This document shows, piece by piece, positions 46,888 to 55,905 of a stretch of 64,000 nucleotides of DNA. This stretch comes from Nitrospirillum viridazoti CBAmc (GTDB taxonomy: Bacteria; Pseudomonadota; Alphaproteobacteria; Azospirillales; Azospirillaceae), in the NCBI RefSeq assembly GCF_000730165.1, contig NZ_CP022112.1:310001-374000 (forward strand), in the 5' to 3' direction. The notes under the pieces were generated by a model. The model was given only the letters and a program-made list of their open reading frames with translations. It did no database searches and was not told the DNA's origin. The position numbers were made by a program, and so were the translations under genes. Position 1 is the first letter of the stretch. Every line of letters begins with the position of its first letter.

Positions 46888-47490
46888 ATGGCGAAGATCC
46901 TTGTCCTTTACTATTCCACCTGGGGCCATGTCGAGAAGATGGCCTACGCCGTGGCCGACGGCGCCAAGTCCGTGGCCGGCACCGAGGTGGTGGTGAAGCG
47001 CGTGCCGGAACTGATGCCGCGTGACGTGGCGGAGAAGGCCTATGCCAAGCTGGACCAGGAGGCGCCGATCGCCACCCCGGAAGAGCTGGCGGACTATGAT
47101 GCCATCATTTTCGGCACGCCCACCCGCTTCGGCATGATGGCGGCCCAGATGCGCAACTTCCTGGACCAGACGGGCGGCCTGTGGGCCCAGGGCAAGCTGA
47201 TCGGCAAGATCGGCAGCGTCTTCGCCTCCACCGCCACCCAGCATGGCGGCCAGGAAAGCACCCTGCTGTCCTTCCACACCAGCCTGCTGCACCACGGCAT
47301 GGTGGTGGTGGGCGTGCCCTACGCCGAGCCCCGCCTGGGTGAGTTGGGCGCGGTGCAGGGCGGCACGCCCTATGGCGCCACCACCCTGTCGGCCAGCGAC
47401 GGCTCCCGCCAGCCGTCGGAAGCCGAGCTGGGCATCGCCAGCTTCCAGGGCGCCCATGTCGCCACGCTGGCGGCCAAGCTGTTCGGCTGA
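46888..47490 (+). CDS. wrbA: NAD(P)H:quinone oxidoreductase, WrbA type (200 aa)
   Basis: Flavodoxin-fold two-electron quinone reductase that avoids semiquinone formation. FMN-phosphate loop [12 protein letters not shown] (residues about 6-17), the [20 protein letters not shown] block and the [14 protein letters not shown] block are diagnostic for WrbA. Full-length. It could detoxify quinones arising from catechols made by the neighbouring pathways. Ends in a strong bidirectional terminator shared with the convergent MFS gene. Confidence 0.95.
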   Translation: MAKILVLYYSTWGHVEKMAYAVADGAKSVAGTEVVVKRVPELMPRDVAEKAYAKLDQEAPIATPEELADYDAIIFGTPTRFGMMAAQMRNFLDQTGGLWAQGKLIGKIGSVFASTATQHGGQESTLLSFHTSLLHHGMVVVGVPYAEPRLGELGAVQGGTPYGATTLSASDGSRQPSEAELGIASFQGAHVATLAAKLFG

Positions 47491-47503
47491 GGCATTGGCG
47501 GAA

Positions 47504-47537
47504 ATGAAAAGGCGGGGTTCACGCCCCGCCTTTTCAT
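47504..47537. terminator. Bidirectional intrinsic terminator after wrbA
   Basis: A 14-bp perfect stem (ATGAAAAGGCGGGG with its complement, 47504-47517 and 47524-47537) around a 6-nt loop. AAAA and TTTT at the outer stem provide T-runs in both directions for the convergent wrbA and MFS genes. Confidence 0.88.
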
Positions 47538-47554
47538 GCCCCGGGAGTCTCGCG

Positions 47555-48820
47555 TCAACCCCTGAGCGGCCTGTCGTATGATGGCAGGAACAGGAAGGCG
47601 GCGGTGGCGGCCAGCATCAGGCCCTGGATTAGGTGCAGTGCCGGGTCGTAGGACCGGTAGGCGTCGAAGATGCCGTTCATGGCGAAGGGGATCAGCCCCA
47701 TGCCGACATTGATGCCGCCGTACAGCACGCCGGCGATGGCGCCATAGCTGCGGAAACCGAAATAGCGCGACACCAGGAAGGGCAGGGCGCTGTACTCCGC
47801 GCCCAGGCCCAAGCCCATCATGACCCCGGCCGCCACCAGCCAGGGCATGCTGGGCCCGTATTGCAGCAGCAGCAGGCCGCCCAGGCCCAGCAGGTAGAAG
47901 GGCACGAGGATCAGGGGCGTGGCGATGCGGTCCAGCACCAGGCCCATCAGCCATTGCACCACGGCGCACACCAGGGCGAAGACGGTCACCACTGTCACCC
48001 CGTCGGCCAGGGCGAAGCCCCGCTCCGTCAGCACCGGCACGACGTTGGTGAACATCGCCGTCATGCAGGCGGCACACAGGCCGATGGCCAGGGCCGTGAT
48101 CCAGAAGGCCCGGGTGCCGACCGCCTGGCGCAGGGTCAGGTCGTTGGCCGGGCCCGTCCCCTTCTCCGCCCGCGCGGGTCCCGCGTCACGCAGGCCGCCG
48201 GGCGGCGGGTCCCGTAGAAAGCGCAGCAGGATGGGGAAGCCGATGGCCCCCACCATCAGGGCCATGCCCTGATAGGTCACCCGCCAGTCGAAACGCGACA
48301 GCAGCAAGCCGCCGATGATGGGGATGACCGTGGCGCCCAGGCCGTTGCCCACGCCGCCGGCGAAGCCCAGCGCCGCCCCGCGCCCCCGGTCGAACCAGCC
48401 GGACACTGCCTTGCTGTAGGTCATGGGCGAGGCGAAGGCGGCAGCGATGTCGGCCAGCAGGAACAGGCCGTAGAACGGCAGCACGCGGGCCGGCGCCAAG
48501 GAGAACAGGCCCAGCGCCACCGCGAACGACAAGCTGCCCATCAGGATCAGCCGGCGCGGCCCATAACGGTCGACCAGCGGCCCGGTGGCGAAGGCCATTG
48601 CCGCCGCGCAGAGTGCCGCCAGGCCCAGCACGCCGGAGACCTGCGCCCGGGGCCAGCCGAATTCCTTGGAAATGGGGATCAGCACCATGCCGAACACGGT
48701 GTACAGCACCGGCGTGGCGCTCATGAAATTGCCCATGGTGGCGGCGAACAGGACGCGGGCCTGGGCCGGCGTCATGCGCGCGGCCGGAACAGGCTCCGCC
48801 ACGGGGCCGAGGACGGTCAT
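47555..48820 (-). CDS. Major facilitator superfamily transporter (421 aa)
   Basis: Twelve predicted membrane helices with MFS loop motifs (GPLVDRYGPRRLILMG after helix 2, and LVLDRIATPLIL in the second half). The overall look is of the monocarboxylate/oxalate-formate antiporter-like branch. ATG 48820 is supported by AAGGGGA about 9 nt upstream and by family N-termini; the frame is open 29 codons upstream. A 25-bp tandem duplication precedes it. Cargo unknown. Confidence 0.85.
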   Translation of the reverse strand: MTVLGPVAEPVPAARMTPAQARVLFAATMGNFMSATPVLYTVFGMVLIPISKEFGWPRAQVSGVLGLAALCAAAMAFATGPLVDRYGPRRLILMGSLSFAVALGLFSLAPARVLPFYGLFLLADIAAAFASPMTYSKAVSGWFDRGRGAALGFAGGVGNGLGATVIPIIGGLLLSRFDWRVTYQGMALMVGAIGFPILLRFLRDPPPGGLRDAGPARAEKGTGPANDLTLRQAVGTRAFWITALAIGLCAACMTAMFTNVVPVLTERGFALADGVTVVTVFALVCAVVQWLMGLVLDRIATPLILVPFYLLGLGGLLLLQYGPSMPWLVAAGVMMGLGLGAEYSALPFLVSRYFGFRSYGAIAGVLYGGINVGMGLIPFAMNGIFDAYRSYDPALHLIQGLMLAATAAFLFLPSYDRPLRG

Positions 48821-48862
48821 GGCGCTATTCCCCTTTATGAAGGGTGCCGGCATCGGCACCGT

Positions 48863-48913
48863 CAGGGTCCGGCGGGACCCAACTGCCCAGGGTCCGCAGG
48901 GACCCAACTGCCC
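48863..48913. repeat. 25-bp tandem duplication upstream of the MFS gene
   Basis: Two copies with a 25-nt period, sharing GGGACCCAACTGCCC exactly (48874-48888 and 48899-48913) and differing at two positions elsewhere. They lie 43-93 nt upstream of the MFS start codon, in the promoter zone. Confidence 0.7.
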
Positions 48914-49042
48914 GTCGCATTTTTATCGGCCCGGCCTGGGTGGCCATGGCCTATGCGTTGCGGTGCAGCATATCAAATGCCGCCCGCTGATCTTGATCAG
49001 GGGCGCCTGGGCACTTGCTTGGGGGGAATGGGAAGCGCGGGT

Positions 49043-49073
49043 GGGAAGCGGCAAGGTGGTGCCGCCGCTTCCC
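49043..49073 (-). terminator. Hairpin after the nitroreductase gene (end of mdc unit)
   Basis: Ten-bp perfect stem GGGAAGCGGC (49043-49052) / GCCGCTTCCC (49064-49073), 8 nt past the nitroreductase stop. No T-run, so efficiency is uncertain. Confidence 0.45.
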
Positions 49074-49080
49074 CCGATGG

Positions 49081-49677
49081 TCAGGGCAGGCGGCCCCGAT
49101 GGGCGGTTTCGGCCAGGGGGCGGCGGGGGCTGGGGAATTCGCGAGCCCGCAGCGGTTCCGGCAGGGCAGCCGGGTCGCCCTTGCGGCCGATGGCCACGGC
49201 CGCCTCGACGCGGAAGCGGTCGCCGGCCCCGGTCACCTCGGTGGCCCGCGCCCGGTCGAAGCCGGCCATGGCGTGGGTGTGCAGTCCCAGTTTCTGCGCC
49301 TGCAGGGCCAGAAGGGCCCAGGCGGCGCCGGCATCGAAGCTGTTGGTCGTGGCCGGCACCGGCTCGGTCTGGCCGGGCGCCAGGAACAGGGTGTCGGACA
49401 GGACGAAGAGCAGGACGGAAGCGTGTTGCACCCAGGCGGCATTGCGCGGCACCAGGGCGGACAGCAGCACCTCCCATTCCGGGGTGCCGCGGTGGGCGTA
49501 AACGAAGCGCCAGGGCTGGGCGTTGAAGGCCGAAGGCGCCCAGCGCGCCGCCTCGAACAGGGTGGCCAGCGTCGCGTCGTCCAACGTGGACCCGTCGAAG
49601 GCGCGGGGCGACCAGCGCGCCAGGATGTCGGGGTCGATGGGGTGGTCGGCGGTGCGCTGCGGAACGTCCGTCGTCAT
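49081..49677 (-). CDS. Nitroreductase-family FMN oxidoreductase (198 aa)
   Basis: FMN-dependent oxidoreductase of the small nitroreductase family. Seen: RWSPRAFDGSTLDDATLATLFEAARWAPSA-like N-terminal region, with the R-W-S-P-R and W-A-P-S-A/N-x-Q-P-W (SAFNAQPWRF) motifs that bind FMN phosphate, and GAAWALLALQAQKLGL-type helix. ATG 49677 has GGAG upstream. It follows mdcH after 84 nt on the same strand and may be read through from the mdc operon; no known role in malonate use. Confidence 0.87.
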   Translation of the reverse strand: MTTDVPQRTADHPIDPDILARWSPRAFDGSTLDDATLATLFEAARWAPSAFNAQPWRFVYAHRGTPEWEVLLSALVPRNAAWVQHASVLLFVLSDTLFLAPGQTEPVPATTNSFDAGAAWALLALQAQKLGLHTHAMAGFDRARATEVTGAGDRFRVEAAVAIGRKGDPAALPEPLRAREFPSPRRPLAETAHRGRLP

Positions 49678-49760
49678 GTCTGGGAAGTCTCCATTCAATG
49701 CCAAACGCAGGTGGGGCCGGACGCAGGGGCCCGGCGCTATCGCTGAACCATGGAGACTTA

Positions 49761-50711
49761 TCATTCCCCGACGCCGGCCGTACACCGGCCCAGGTGATCC
49801 TTCAGCCATGCCCGCGCGCCGGCCAGGCTATGGAAGTCGTCCAGGGCGCGGACCTCGGCGGTGGGCAGGGCCGCCGCCGCCATGTCCGCCAGGGCGCGGC
49901 CGGGCCCCAGTTCCAGGATTGTGGTCACGCCACGTTCGGCCAGGGCCTCCAACACGGCCGCCCAATCGATGGTTTCGGCCAGTTGCGCGGCCAACCCGGC
50001 CAGCGCCCGGTCCGGCCGCGTCACCAGCGTGGCGCCGCCGGCGGTCATCAGGCGCAGGGCGGGGCTCTTGGCCGGCACCGCCGCCAGGGCCGTGGCGAAG
50101 GGCGCAACCGCGCCGGCCAGGCGCGGCGTGTGCGAGGCGACGCGCACGCTCATGGGGCCGGCGCGCGCGGCGCCCGCGTCCAAGGCGGCGGCGCAGAAGG
50201 CCTCCGTCGCCGCCCGCGTCCCGCCGACGATGAACAGCCGGCCGGGGTTGACGATCGCGATGGCGCAGTCGAACCGCCGGGCCAGCCGCTCCACCGTTTC
50301 GCGCGCCAATCCCCGCACGTGGGCAAGCTGGTCGTCCGGCCCACCGGCCATGTCCATGGCCTTCGCCCGCCGCTCCACCAACACCAGGGTGTCGGTGGGC
50401 GACCACACGCCGGCGATGCCCCAGGCCGCCATTTCGCCGACGCTGTAGCCCGCGACGATGGTTTCCGGTGGCGCCCCGTCGGGGAACAGGGCGGCCGCGG
50501 CGGCCAGGGCGCGAGCCACGCACACCAGTTGCCCCTCGCGGTTGGCATGCAGCGTCTCCTCCGGCGCCGTCCGGCAGAACTCGGCGGGATCTGTGCCCAG
50601 CGGGGCGGTGGCGGCGTCGAAGATGGGACGCGCCGCCGGCTCATCCGCCAGCAAGGTGAAGGTGCCACGATCCTGCCGGCCTTGGCCGGAGCAGAGCAGG
50701 GCGAGGCTCAC
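49761..50711 (-). CDS. mdcH: Malonate decarboxylase, malonyl-CoA:ACP transacylase subunit (316 aa)
   Basis: Primes the holoenzyme by moving malonyl from CoA to the ACP subunit. FabD-like fold: LLCSGQGRQ at the N terminus (in place of the usual FPGQG), nucleophile serine in GYSVGEMAAWG (about residues 90-100), and the late S-H motif VASHTPRLAG (about 196). Starts at GTG, overlapping mdcB by 4 nt (GTGA). Last mdc gene of the operon. Confidence 0.93.
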   Translation of the reverse strand: MSLALLCSGQGRQDRGTFTLLADEPAARPIFDAATAPLGTDPAEFCRTAPEETLHANREGQLVCVARALAAAAALFPDGAPPETIVAGYSVGEMAAWGIAGVWSPTDTLVLVERRAKAMDMAGGPDDQLAHVRGLARETVERLARRFDCAIAIVNPGRLFIVGGTRAATEAFCAAALDAGAARAGPMSVRVASHTPRLAGAVAPFATALAAVPAKSPALRLMTAGGATLVTRPDRALAGLAAQLAETIDWAAVLEALAERGVTTILELGPGRALADMAAAALPTAEVRALDDFHSLAGARAWLKDHLGRCTAGVGE

Positions 50712-51577
50712 GATTCCAGCGCCTCCGTGAACAGCGCCATGGCCAGTAGGTCGGCGCAGCCGCCGGGGCTGAGATTGCGGGCGACGAAGTCGTCATGGAT
50801 GGCCTTGGCCGCCCAACGCCAATGCCGACACCCGACGCCGCCGTCCCGCAGGAAGCGCAGGGCCGCCGCCCGCGCGAAGGCCAGCCCATCGATGCCGCCG
50901 CGATACAGCAGGTTGCTGTCCTCCACGGTGGCGATCAGCGCCATGCAGGCGTGGACGCGCGCGGCCTCCTCATCGCCCGCCGCCAGGCGGCGCCCCTCCC
51001 GCAGGGCCGGGCGCGCGACATCGTAGACCGATGGCATGCCGGCGGCGGCCTCTTCACGGGCGCCGCCGGCGCGGTAGCGGCGCGCCACGATGCCGCCGTG
51101 GCTGGCGGCTTCCTGCGGTTTAGCGGTGATTTCGCCGCCCCAGCGCGCGGCGATCAGGATTCCCAAGGGCCGCCGCCAGGCGCAGGCCCCGGCCAACCCC
51201 GCCGCCGCCGCCAGTAGGCCCAGGCCGAAAATCGCCCCGCGGTGGGTGTTCACGTTGCCGGTTGCCTGGCGCATCGCCGCCTCCGCCTCCAGCCCGATCA
51301 GGCGCAGGCGGTCCATGCCGGCGTCGGCGGCACCGGCCTCGGCCAGGGCAACGAAGTACGGCTCCAGCGTCCGGGCGCTGAGGCGCAACAGGGCCGCGTC
51401 CATGTCCTGGTGAGCGCCGGTGTCGATATGGCTGACCAGGCCGGGTTTGGGCCAGGTCTCCACTTCCAGGATCAAGGCCCGCGCCGCCTGCCGGCCGATC
51501 CAGTCCGGGCTGGTCCGGTGTTCCGGGCGCAGGGTGGGGGAAGCCGGCCGGGCCGGCGCTGTCTGCGGCATCGTCAT
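50708..51577 (-). CDS. mdcB: Triphosphoribosyl-dephospho-CoA synthase (289 aa)
   Basis: CitG/MdcB-family enzyme that makes the 2'-(5''-triphosphoribosyl)-3'-dephospho-CoA prosthetic-group precursor from ATP and dephospho-CoA. Motifs: EVETWPKPGLVSHIDTGAHQ (about 43-62), GNVNTHRGAIFGLGLL (about 113-128), and VEDSNLLYRGG (about 224-234). Start ATG 51577 overlaps mdcG (ATGA); ATG 51571 is also possible. The frame is open far upstream but that part is a shadow of mdcG. Confidence 0.94.
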   Translation of the reverse strand: MTMPQTAPARPASPTLRPEHRTSPDWIGRQAARALILEVETWPKPGLVSHIDTGAHQDMDAALLRLSARTLEPYFVALAEAGAADAGMDRLRLIGLEAEAAMRQATGNVNTHRGAIFGLGLLAAAAGLAGACAWRRPLGILIAARWGGEITAKPQEAASHGGIVARRYRAGGAREEAAAGMPSVYDVARPALREGRRLAAGDEEAARVHACMALIATVEDSNLLYRGGIDGLAFARAAALRFLRDGGVGCRHWRWAAKAIHDDFVARNLSPGGCADLLAMALFTEALES

Positions 51578-52200
51578 GGGAACAGCGCCTCCCGCGCGAC
51601 CAGGGCTGGCCCGGATCGGGTCTTGAGCAGCAAGTGGGGGGCATCCGACAGCCATTCCCGCCATTGCACGGCGCTGCCATCCAAGGACACCAGTTCCGCG
51701 TCCAGGCGCATGGGGGACCCGGCGGCGATGCCGCCCAACGCCGCCGTGATCCGCGCCGCGTCCGCGCCGCTGGCGCAGGTGATCAGCAGATCCAGGTCGG
51801 ACGCGTCGGTCAGGTAGGGCAGGCCGGTCAGGTGCTGCCACGCCAGGCTGCCGAAACAACGCCAGGACGGATCGGCGCCCAGTAAAGCCTCGATCACCGG
51901 CTGCCAGGCGGCGGGGGCCGCAGACCGGGCGTCGCGCAGCAGCGGCGGCGGCGCCACCCGGGCCACGGCGGCGGGGGGACAGGACAGGGCCAGCCGCTTG
52001 CGCCCCATGCCCGGCGGCAGGGGCAGGCCCAGCGGGACGGCACCATCGGGGTCGGCGCAGACACGCTGCCGGAAGATGGCGGGGCGGCCCAAATCCGCCC
52101 AATCGGCAACCTCCTCCACTAGGCCGGCCACCTGGCCGCGCCACGCCTCGGGGGACAGGTGGACAAGGTCGTGGCGGCGCAGGGTGGCGGGGTCAACCAT
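51574..52200 (-). CDS. mdcG: Phosphoribosyl-dephospho-CoA transferase (208 aa)
   Basis: Transfers the prosthetic group made with MdcB onto the serine of the ACP subunit MdcC. A nucleotidyltransferase-like signature is present: FGSLAWQHLTGLPYLTDASD then LDLL, with acidic D-x-D residues (about 115-137). N terminus RRHDLVHLSPEAW is typical of MdcG. Overlaps mdcE by 8 nt and mdcB by 4 nt. Confidence 0.93.
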   Translation of the reverse strand: MVDPATLRRHDLVHLSPEAWRGQVAGLVEEVADWADLGRPAIFRQRVCADPDGAVPLGLPLPPGMGRKRLALSCPPAAVARVAPPPLLRDARSAAPAAWQPVIEALLGADPSWRCFGSLAWQHLTGLPYLTDASDLDLLITCASGADAARITAALGGIAAGSPMRLDAELVSLDGSAVQWREWLSDAPHLLLKTRSGPALVAREALFP

Positions 52201-52915
52201 GGGCCAGCGCCAACCGCTGCACTTCCCGCGCGATCGCGGCGGCCTTTACCCGGCCGCCCCGTTCCAGGCCCCACCCCGCCCGCCCGTCATCATCCCGGGT
52301 GACGGCCAGCAGCGCCTTCAGCTGATCGCACAGCGGCCGCGCCGGGTCCCATATCTCCGCGATGGCGCCGGTGGCGAACAGGTTGTCCAGGCCCGGCGCG
52401 AAAACGGGCGTGCCGGCCGCCTTTTCCTTCAACACGTCGAGCGACAGCTTGGTCACGCGCGCCATGGACGGCAGGTCCATAACCTCGGGCCAGGCGCCGG
52501 GCAGGGCCACCAGCGAGCCGCAGGCGAGGGCGGTGGCGATGAAAGCGCCGGCGGCGCTGCCACCGTACAGCAGCCCGATCGTGCGGTGGCCCGCCTGCTC
52601 CGCCCGCCACAACGCCTTGGCCAGGTGGGCCAGGGTTTCGCTGAGGCCCATCAGCTCATCACGGCGGCTCATCCGCTGGCTGCCGGAATCGACCAGGAAC
52701 AGCAGGGGCGCCGGGTCCGGCCGGGTGGTGATGGACAGGATGTGGCCGGCCAGCGCCAGGGCCTCATCGACGCCGGGGTAGGTCTTGCCGCTGATGCCGA
52801 CGACGTCCACCGTGGTCTGCGGATCAAGCCGGCCGCTGCCGGTCAGAAGGCCGCCCGCCTCCGTGACGTCATGACCGGCCGGGAAAAGCGAGGAAAGGAT
52901 GTCAGCGGGCTGCAT
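52193..52915 (-). CDS. mdcE: Malonate decarboxylase gamma subunit (240 aa)
   Basis: With MdcD forms the decarboxylase unit that releases CO2 from malonyl-ACP. Crotonase/carboxyltransferase-like fold; seen VVGISGKTYPGVDEALALAGHIL and LLYGGSAAGAFIATALACG (oxyanion-hole region, about 123-141). Start overlaps mdcD by 14 nt; AAAGGATG context. Typical length for MdcE. Confidence 0.94.
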   Translation of the reverse strand: MQPADILSSLFPAGHDVTEAGGLLTGSGRLDPQTTVDVVGISGKTYPGVDEALALAGHILSITTRPDPAPLLFLVDSGSQRMSRRDELMGLSETLAHLAKALWRAEQAGHRTIGLLYGGSAAGAFIATALACGSLVALPGAWPEVMDLPSMARVTKLSLDVLKEKAAGTPVFAPGLDNLFATGAIAEIWDPARPLCDQLKALLAVTRDDDGRAGWGLERGGRVKAAAIAREVQRLALAHG

Positions 52916-53813
52916 CGGCGCCCTCCCGTTTGCTGGTCGCGATGGTCAGGAAGGCGCCGGTGTCCAGGTCCGGCACCCCGGCGGGATGGGCAACGCCCAG
53001 TCGGGCCCAGACCTCGGCCCCGTCGGCGGCGTCGCCGAAGCGCGCCAGGCGGCGTTCCAGCCGCGCCTGCTCGGCTGCGAGCACCGCCTGGTCGAGGGCG
53101 GAGGGCCGTTCCAGGGCCGCCAGCGCGCCGGCGCGGAAGGCCGCGACGTCGTCATCGACGAACAGGTCGGCCCCGCCGATCAGATAGCGATGCTTGCCCC
53201 CCATGGTGCGCCAGACCAGCGCCCGGTCGCGGGAATCGAACTCCTCCACGCCCTTGTTGGTCTCGATGACCTCCGGGCCTGAGACGGACAGCCGGCCCTG
53301 TTCGGAGATGACCAGGGCGGAGCAGCAGCCGGCGATCAGGCTGCCGCCGCCGTAGCAGCCGGCGCGGCCGCCCAGCAGCCCGACGACCCGCACGCCCTCG
53401 GCCCGGGCCTCCAGCGTGGCGCGGATGATTTCCGAGATGGCCAGTTCGCCGGCGTTGGCCTCCTGCAGGCGCACACCGCCGGTGTCGAACAGGATGACCA
53501 CGTCGCGCTTCAGCTGGCGGGCGGCGCGCAGCAGCCCGGTCAGCTTGGCGCCGTGCACTTCGCCGATGGCGCCGCCCATGAAGCGGCCCTCCTGCGCGGC
53601 CGCCAGGACGGGCCGGCCATCCAGCCTGCCGGTGCCGACGATGATGCCGTCGTCCAGCTGGTGCGGCAGGTTGAACAGCCCCAGATGCGGGCTGAACTCC
53701 CGCCGCTCGGGGCCCAGGAATTCCGTGAAGCTGCCGAGGTCAAGCAGGTGGGCCAGGCGGCCCCGGGCCGACTCCTCATACCAGCTGTGGCGGGTGGGGG
53801 AGGGACTGGTCAT
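52902..53813 (-). CDS. mdcD: Malonate decarboxylase beta subunit (303 aa)
   Basis: Carboxyltransferase-fold subunit (AccD-like) of malonyl-ACP decarboxylase. Seen: HSWYEESARGRLAHLLD near the N terminus, AAQEGRFMGGAIGEVHGAKL (about 80-99), DTGGVRLQEANAGELAISEI, and AGCYGGGSLIAGCCSALV. ATG 53813 overlaps the mdcC stop by 4 nt (ATGA); the 61-codon upstream frame is mdcC shadow. Translationally coupled throughout. Confidence 0.95.
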   Translation of the reverse strand: MTSPSPTRHSWYEESARGRLAHLLDLGSFTEFLGPERREFSPHLGLFNLPHQLDDGIIVGTGRLDGRPVLAAAQEGRFMGGAIGEVHGAKLTGLLRAARQLKRDVVILFDTGGVRLQEANAGELAISEIIRATLEARAEGVRVVGLLGGRAGCYGGGSLIAGCCSALVISEQGRLSVSGPEVIETNKGVEEFDSRDRALVWRTMGGKHRYLIGGADLFVDDDVAAFRAGALAALERPSALDQAVLAAEQARLERRLARFGDAADGAEVWARLGVAHPAGVPDLDTGAFLTIATSKREGADAAR

Positions 53814-54124
53814 TCCGGCTTCTCCATCAGGCGCACCCCCTGGGCCAGGCGCAGCGCCACCGTGTCCGGTCGCGCGCCGCCGTCGTTGACCGTGATGCGC
53901 AGGCCGCCCGCCGCCATGCGGGCGGCGAAGTCCGCCGTCACCGCCTGCCAGAGGGCGGCGAAGCCATGGGCCGGGGTGGCGATGTCGATGACGCACCGGT
54001 CGGGCGCCGCCCCCCGTTCCAGCAGCACTTCCAGATTGCCGGAGGCGACGACGCCCACCAGGCCGACGGCGCGGGTGCCGCCGGCAGGCCTGGTGGAGCT
54101 GAGTTCGTAGCGCAGGTTTTCCAT
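53810..54124 (-). CDS. mdcC: Malonate decarboxylase delta subunit, acyl carrier protein (104 aa)
   Basis: Carries the 2'-(5''-phosphoribosyl)-3'-dephospho-CoA group as the acyl arm. The attachment serine is expected in VGVVASGNLEVLLE (about Ser28), the conserved N-terminal motif of MdcC. Length is normal. Starts 10 nt after mdcA and overlaps mdcD by 4 nt. Confidence 0.93.
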   Translation of the reverse strand: MENLRYELSSTRPAGGTRAVGLVGVVASGNLEVLLERGAAPDRCVIDIATPAHGFAALWQAVTADFAARMAAGGLRITVNDGGARPDTVALRLAQGVRLMEKPE

Positions 54125-54134
54125 GGGGCGGGCC

Positions 54135-55781
54135 TCACCAATTGCGGAAGCGGCTGGGCGGCCGGTAGAGCCCGCCCGAGGCGATCATCAGGTCCTTGAT
54201 GGAATGGGCGACCAGCAGGCTCCGGTCGGCGTCCAGCGGATCGATGCCCAGATCTTCGGGGCGCTGGATGACTTTGCGTTCGCGCAGCCGTTCCACCATC
54301 CCGCGGTCGCGGGCGCGCCCTACCTCGGTATAGCCGGCGACGCCCCGGATGGCCTGTTCCCGTTCGTCCTTGTCACGGCACAGCAGCAGATTGGCGATGC
54401 CTTCCTCGGTGACGATGTGGGTGACGTCGTCGCCGTAGACCATGACCGGCGCCAGGTCCAGGTCCAGCTTGTCGGCCAGCTCCAGCGCGCCCAGCCGCTC
54501 CACGAACATCGGCGCGTTGCCGTCGCCGAAGGTTTCGCCGATCTGCACCACCAGTTTGCGGCCGCGCCGCAGGGGCGGGGGCCCGTCGGGATCCGCCTCC
54601 TGGCCGGCGCGCAGCCAGGGGGCGCTGGGATGGCGGCGGCCGCGGGCGTCCGACCCCATGTTGGGCGCGCCGCCGAACCCGGCGACCCGGCCGCCGGTGA
54701 CGGTGGAGCTGTTGCCCGCCAGGTCGATCTGCAGGGTGGAGCCGATGAACATGTCGCAGGCGTAGAGGCCGGCGGTCTGGCAGAAGGCCCGGTTGGACCG
54801 CAACGACCCATCGGGACCGGTGAAGAAGATGTCCGGCCGGGCGCGCATGTAGTCTTCCATGCCCACTTCGGATCCGAAGCAATGGATCTGCTCCACCCAT
54901 CCGCTTTCAATGGCGGGGATCAGGGTGGGATGGGGGTTCAGCGCCCAATGGGTGCAGACCTTGCCCTTCAGGCCCAGCCGCTCACCATAGGTCGGCAGCA
55001 GCAGTTCGATGGCGGCGGTGTTGAAGCCGATGCCGTGGTTCAGCCGGCGCACGCCGTAGGGGGCGTACAGTCCCTTGATGGCCAGCATGGCCGTCAGGAT
55101 CTGGGTTTCGGTGATGGCCGCCGGGTCGCGGGTGAACAGGGGCTCGACATAGAAAGGACGGCCGGCGTCGACCACGAAATGAACCTGGTCGGCCGGAATG
55201 TCGACGCGCGGGACCTTATCGACGATCTCACCCACCTGGGCGATGACCAGGCCCTTGCCGAAGCTGGTGGCCTCCACCACGGTGGGCGTGTCCTCCGTGT
55301 TGGGGCCGGTATACAGGTTGCCGTCCTTGTCGGCGCTGACCGCCGCGATCAGCGCCACCTGGGGCGTCAGGTCGATGAAATAGCGGGCGAACAATTCAAG
55401 GTAGGTGTGGACGGCCCCCAGTTCAATCTGGCCGCCGAACATCATGCGCGCGATCCGCGCCGACTGCGGGCCGGAGTATGAGAAGTCCAGCCGCCGGGCG
55501 ATCCCGGTTTCGAAGATGTCCAGATGTTCCGGCAGGACCACGCCCGACTGCACCATGTGCAGGCCGTTGACCTTGGCCGGGTCCACCTTGGCCAGCGCCT
55601 TGGCCAGCACGTCCGCCTGTTTCTGGTTGTCCCCTTCCAGGCAGACCCGGTCGCCGGGGCGCAGGATTGCCTCCAGGAAAGCGACGAGGTCCTGGGCGGC
55701 GACGATCTTGCCCGTGGCCAGGTGCCGGCCCGCCTCCAGCCGCGCCTGCCTGTCCCGACCCTTGGTGTTCCAATCCCGCAT
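54135..55781 (-). CDS. mdcA: Malonate decarboxylase alpha subunit, acetyl-ACP:malonate ACP transferase (548 aa)
   Basis: CoA-transferase-type subunit exchanging acetyl for malonyl on MdcC, releasing acetate. Seen: opening WNTKGRDRQARL, CLEGDNQKQADVLA, GLHMVQSGVVLPEHLD, GGQIELGAVHTYLELFARYF, and GIGFNTAAIELLLPTYGERL. ATG 55781 has AAGGTC upstream; 7 further codons are open. First gene of the minus-strand mdcACDEGBH unit, divergent from madLM. Confidence 0.96.
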   Translation of the reverse strand: MRDWNTKGRDRQARLEAGRHLATGKIVAAQDLVAFLEAILRPGDRVCLEGDNQKQADVLAKALAKVDPAKVNGLHMVQSGVVLPEHLDIFETGIARRLDFSYSGPQSARIARMMFGGQIELGAVHTYLELFARYFIDLTPQVALIAAVSADKDGNLYTGPNTEDTPTVVEATSFGKGLVIAQVGEIVDKVPRVDIPADQVHFVVDAGRPFYVEPLFTRDPAAITETQILTAMLAIKGLYAPYGVRRLNHGIGFNTAAIELLLPTYGERLGLKGKVCTHWALNPHPTLIPAIESGWVEQIHCFGSEVGMEDYMRARPDIFFTGPDGSLRSNRAFCQTAGLYACDMFIGSTLQIDLAGNSSTVTGGRVAGFGGAPNMGSDARGRRHPSAPWLRAGQEADPDGPPPLRRGRKLVVQIGETFGDGNAPMFVERLGALELADKLDLDLAPVMVYGDDVTHIVTEEGIANLLLCRDKDEREQAIRGVAGYTEVGRARDRGMVERLRERKVIQRPEDLGIDPLDADRSLLVAHSIKDLMIASGGLYRPPSRFRNW

Positions 55782-55905
55782 GATCGACCTTCGTATGCGC
55801 AAGGTGGATTTGTCGGTGCTAATGTATCCTCAATTGCGCAAAATTCAATATCGTGTATTTTTAAATCTGCGGACCGGGAGAGTCTGCATGCACGGGAGGG
55901 ATAGG
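55782..55905. promoter_or_regulatory. Divergent mdcA / madL control region
   Basis: AT-rich for this genome. It contains the 8-bp palindrome TTGCGCAA (55834-55841) and an earlier TGCGCAA (55796-55802), 39 nt apart, plus AATGTAT and GTGTATTTTTAAAT stretches that could be promoter elements. The GntR regulator encoded after madM is the expected binder. Confidence 0.45.
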
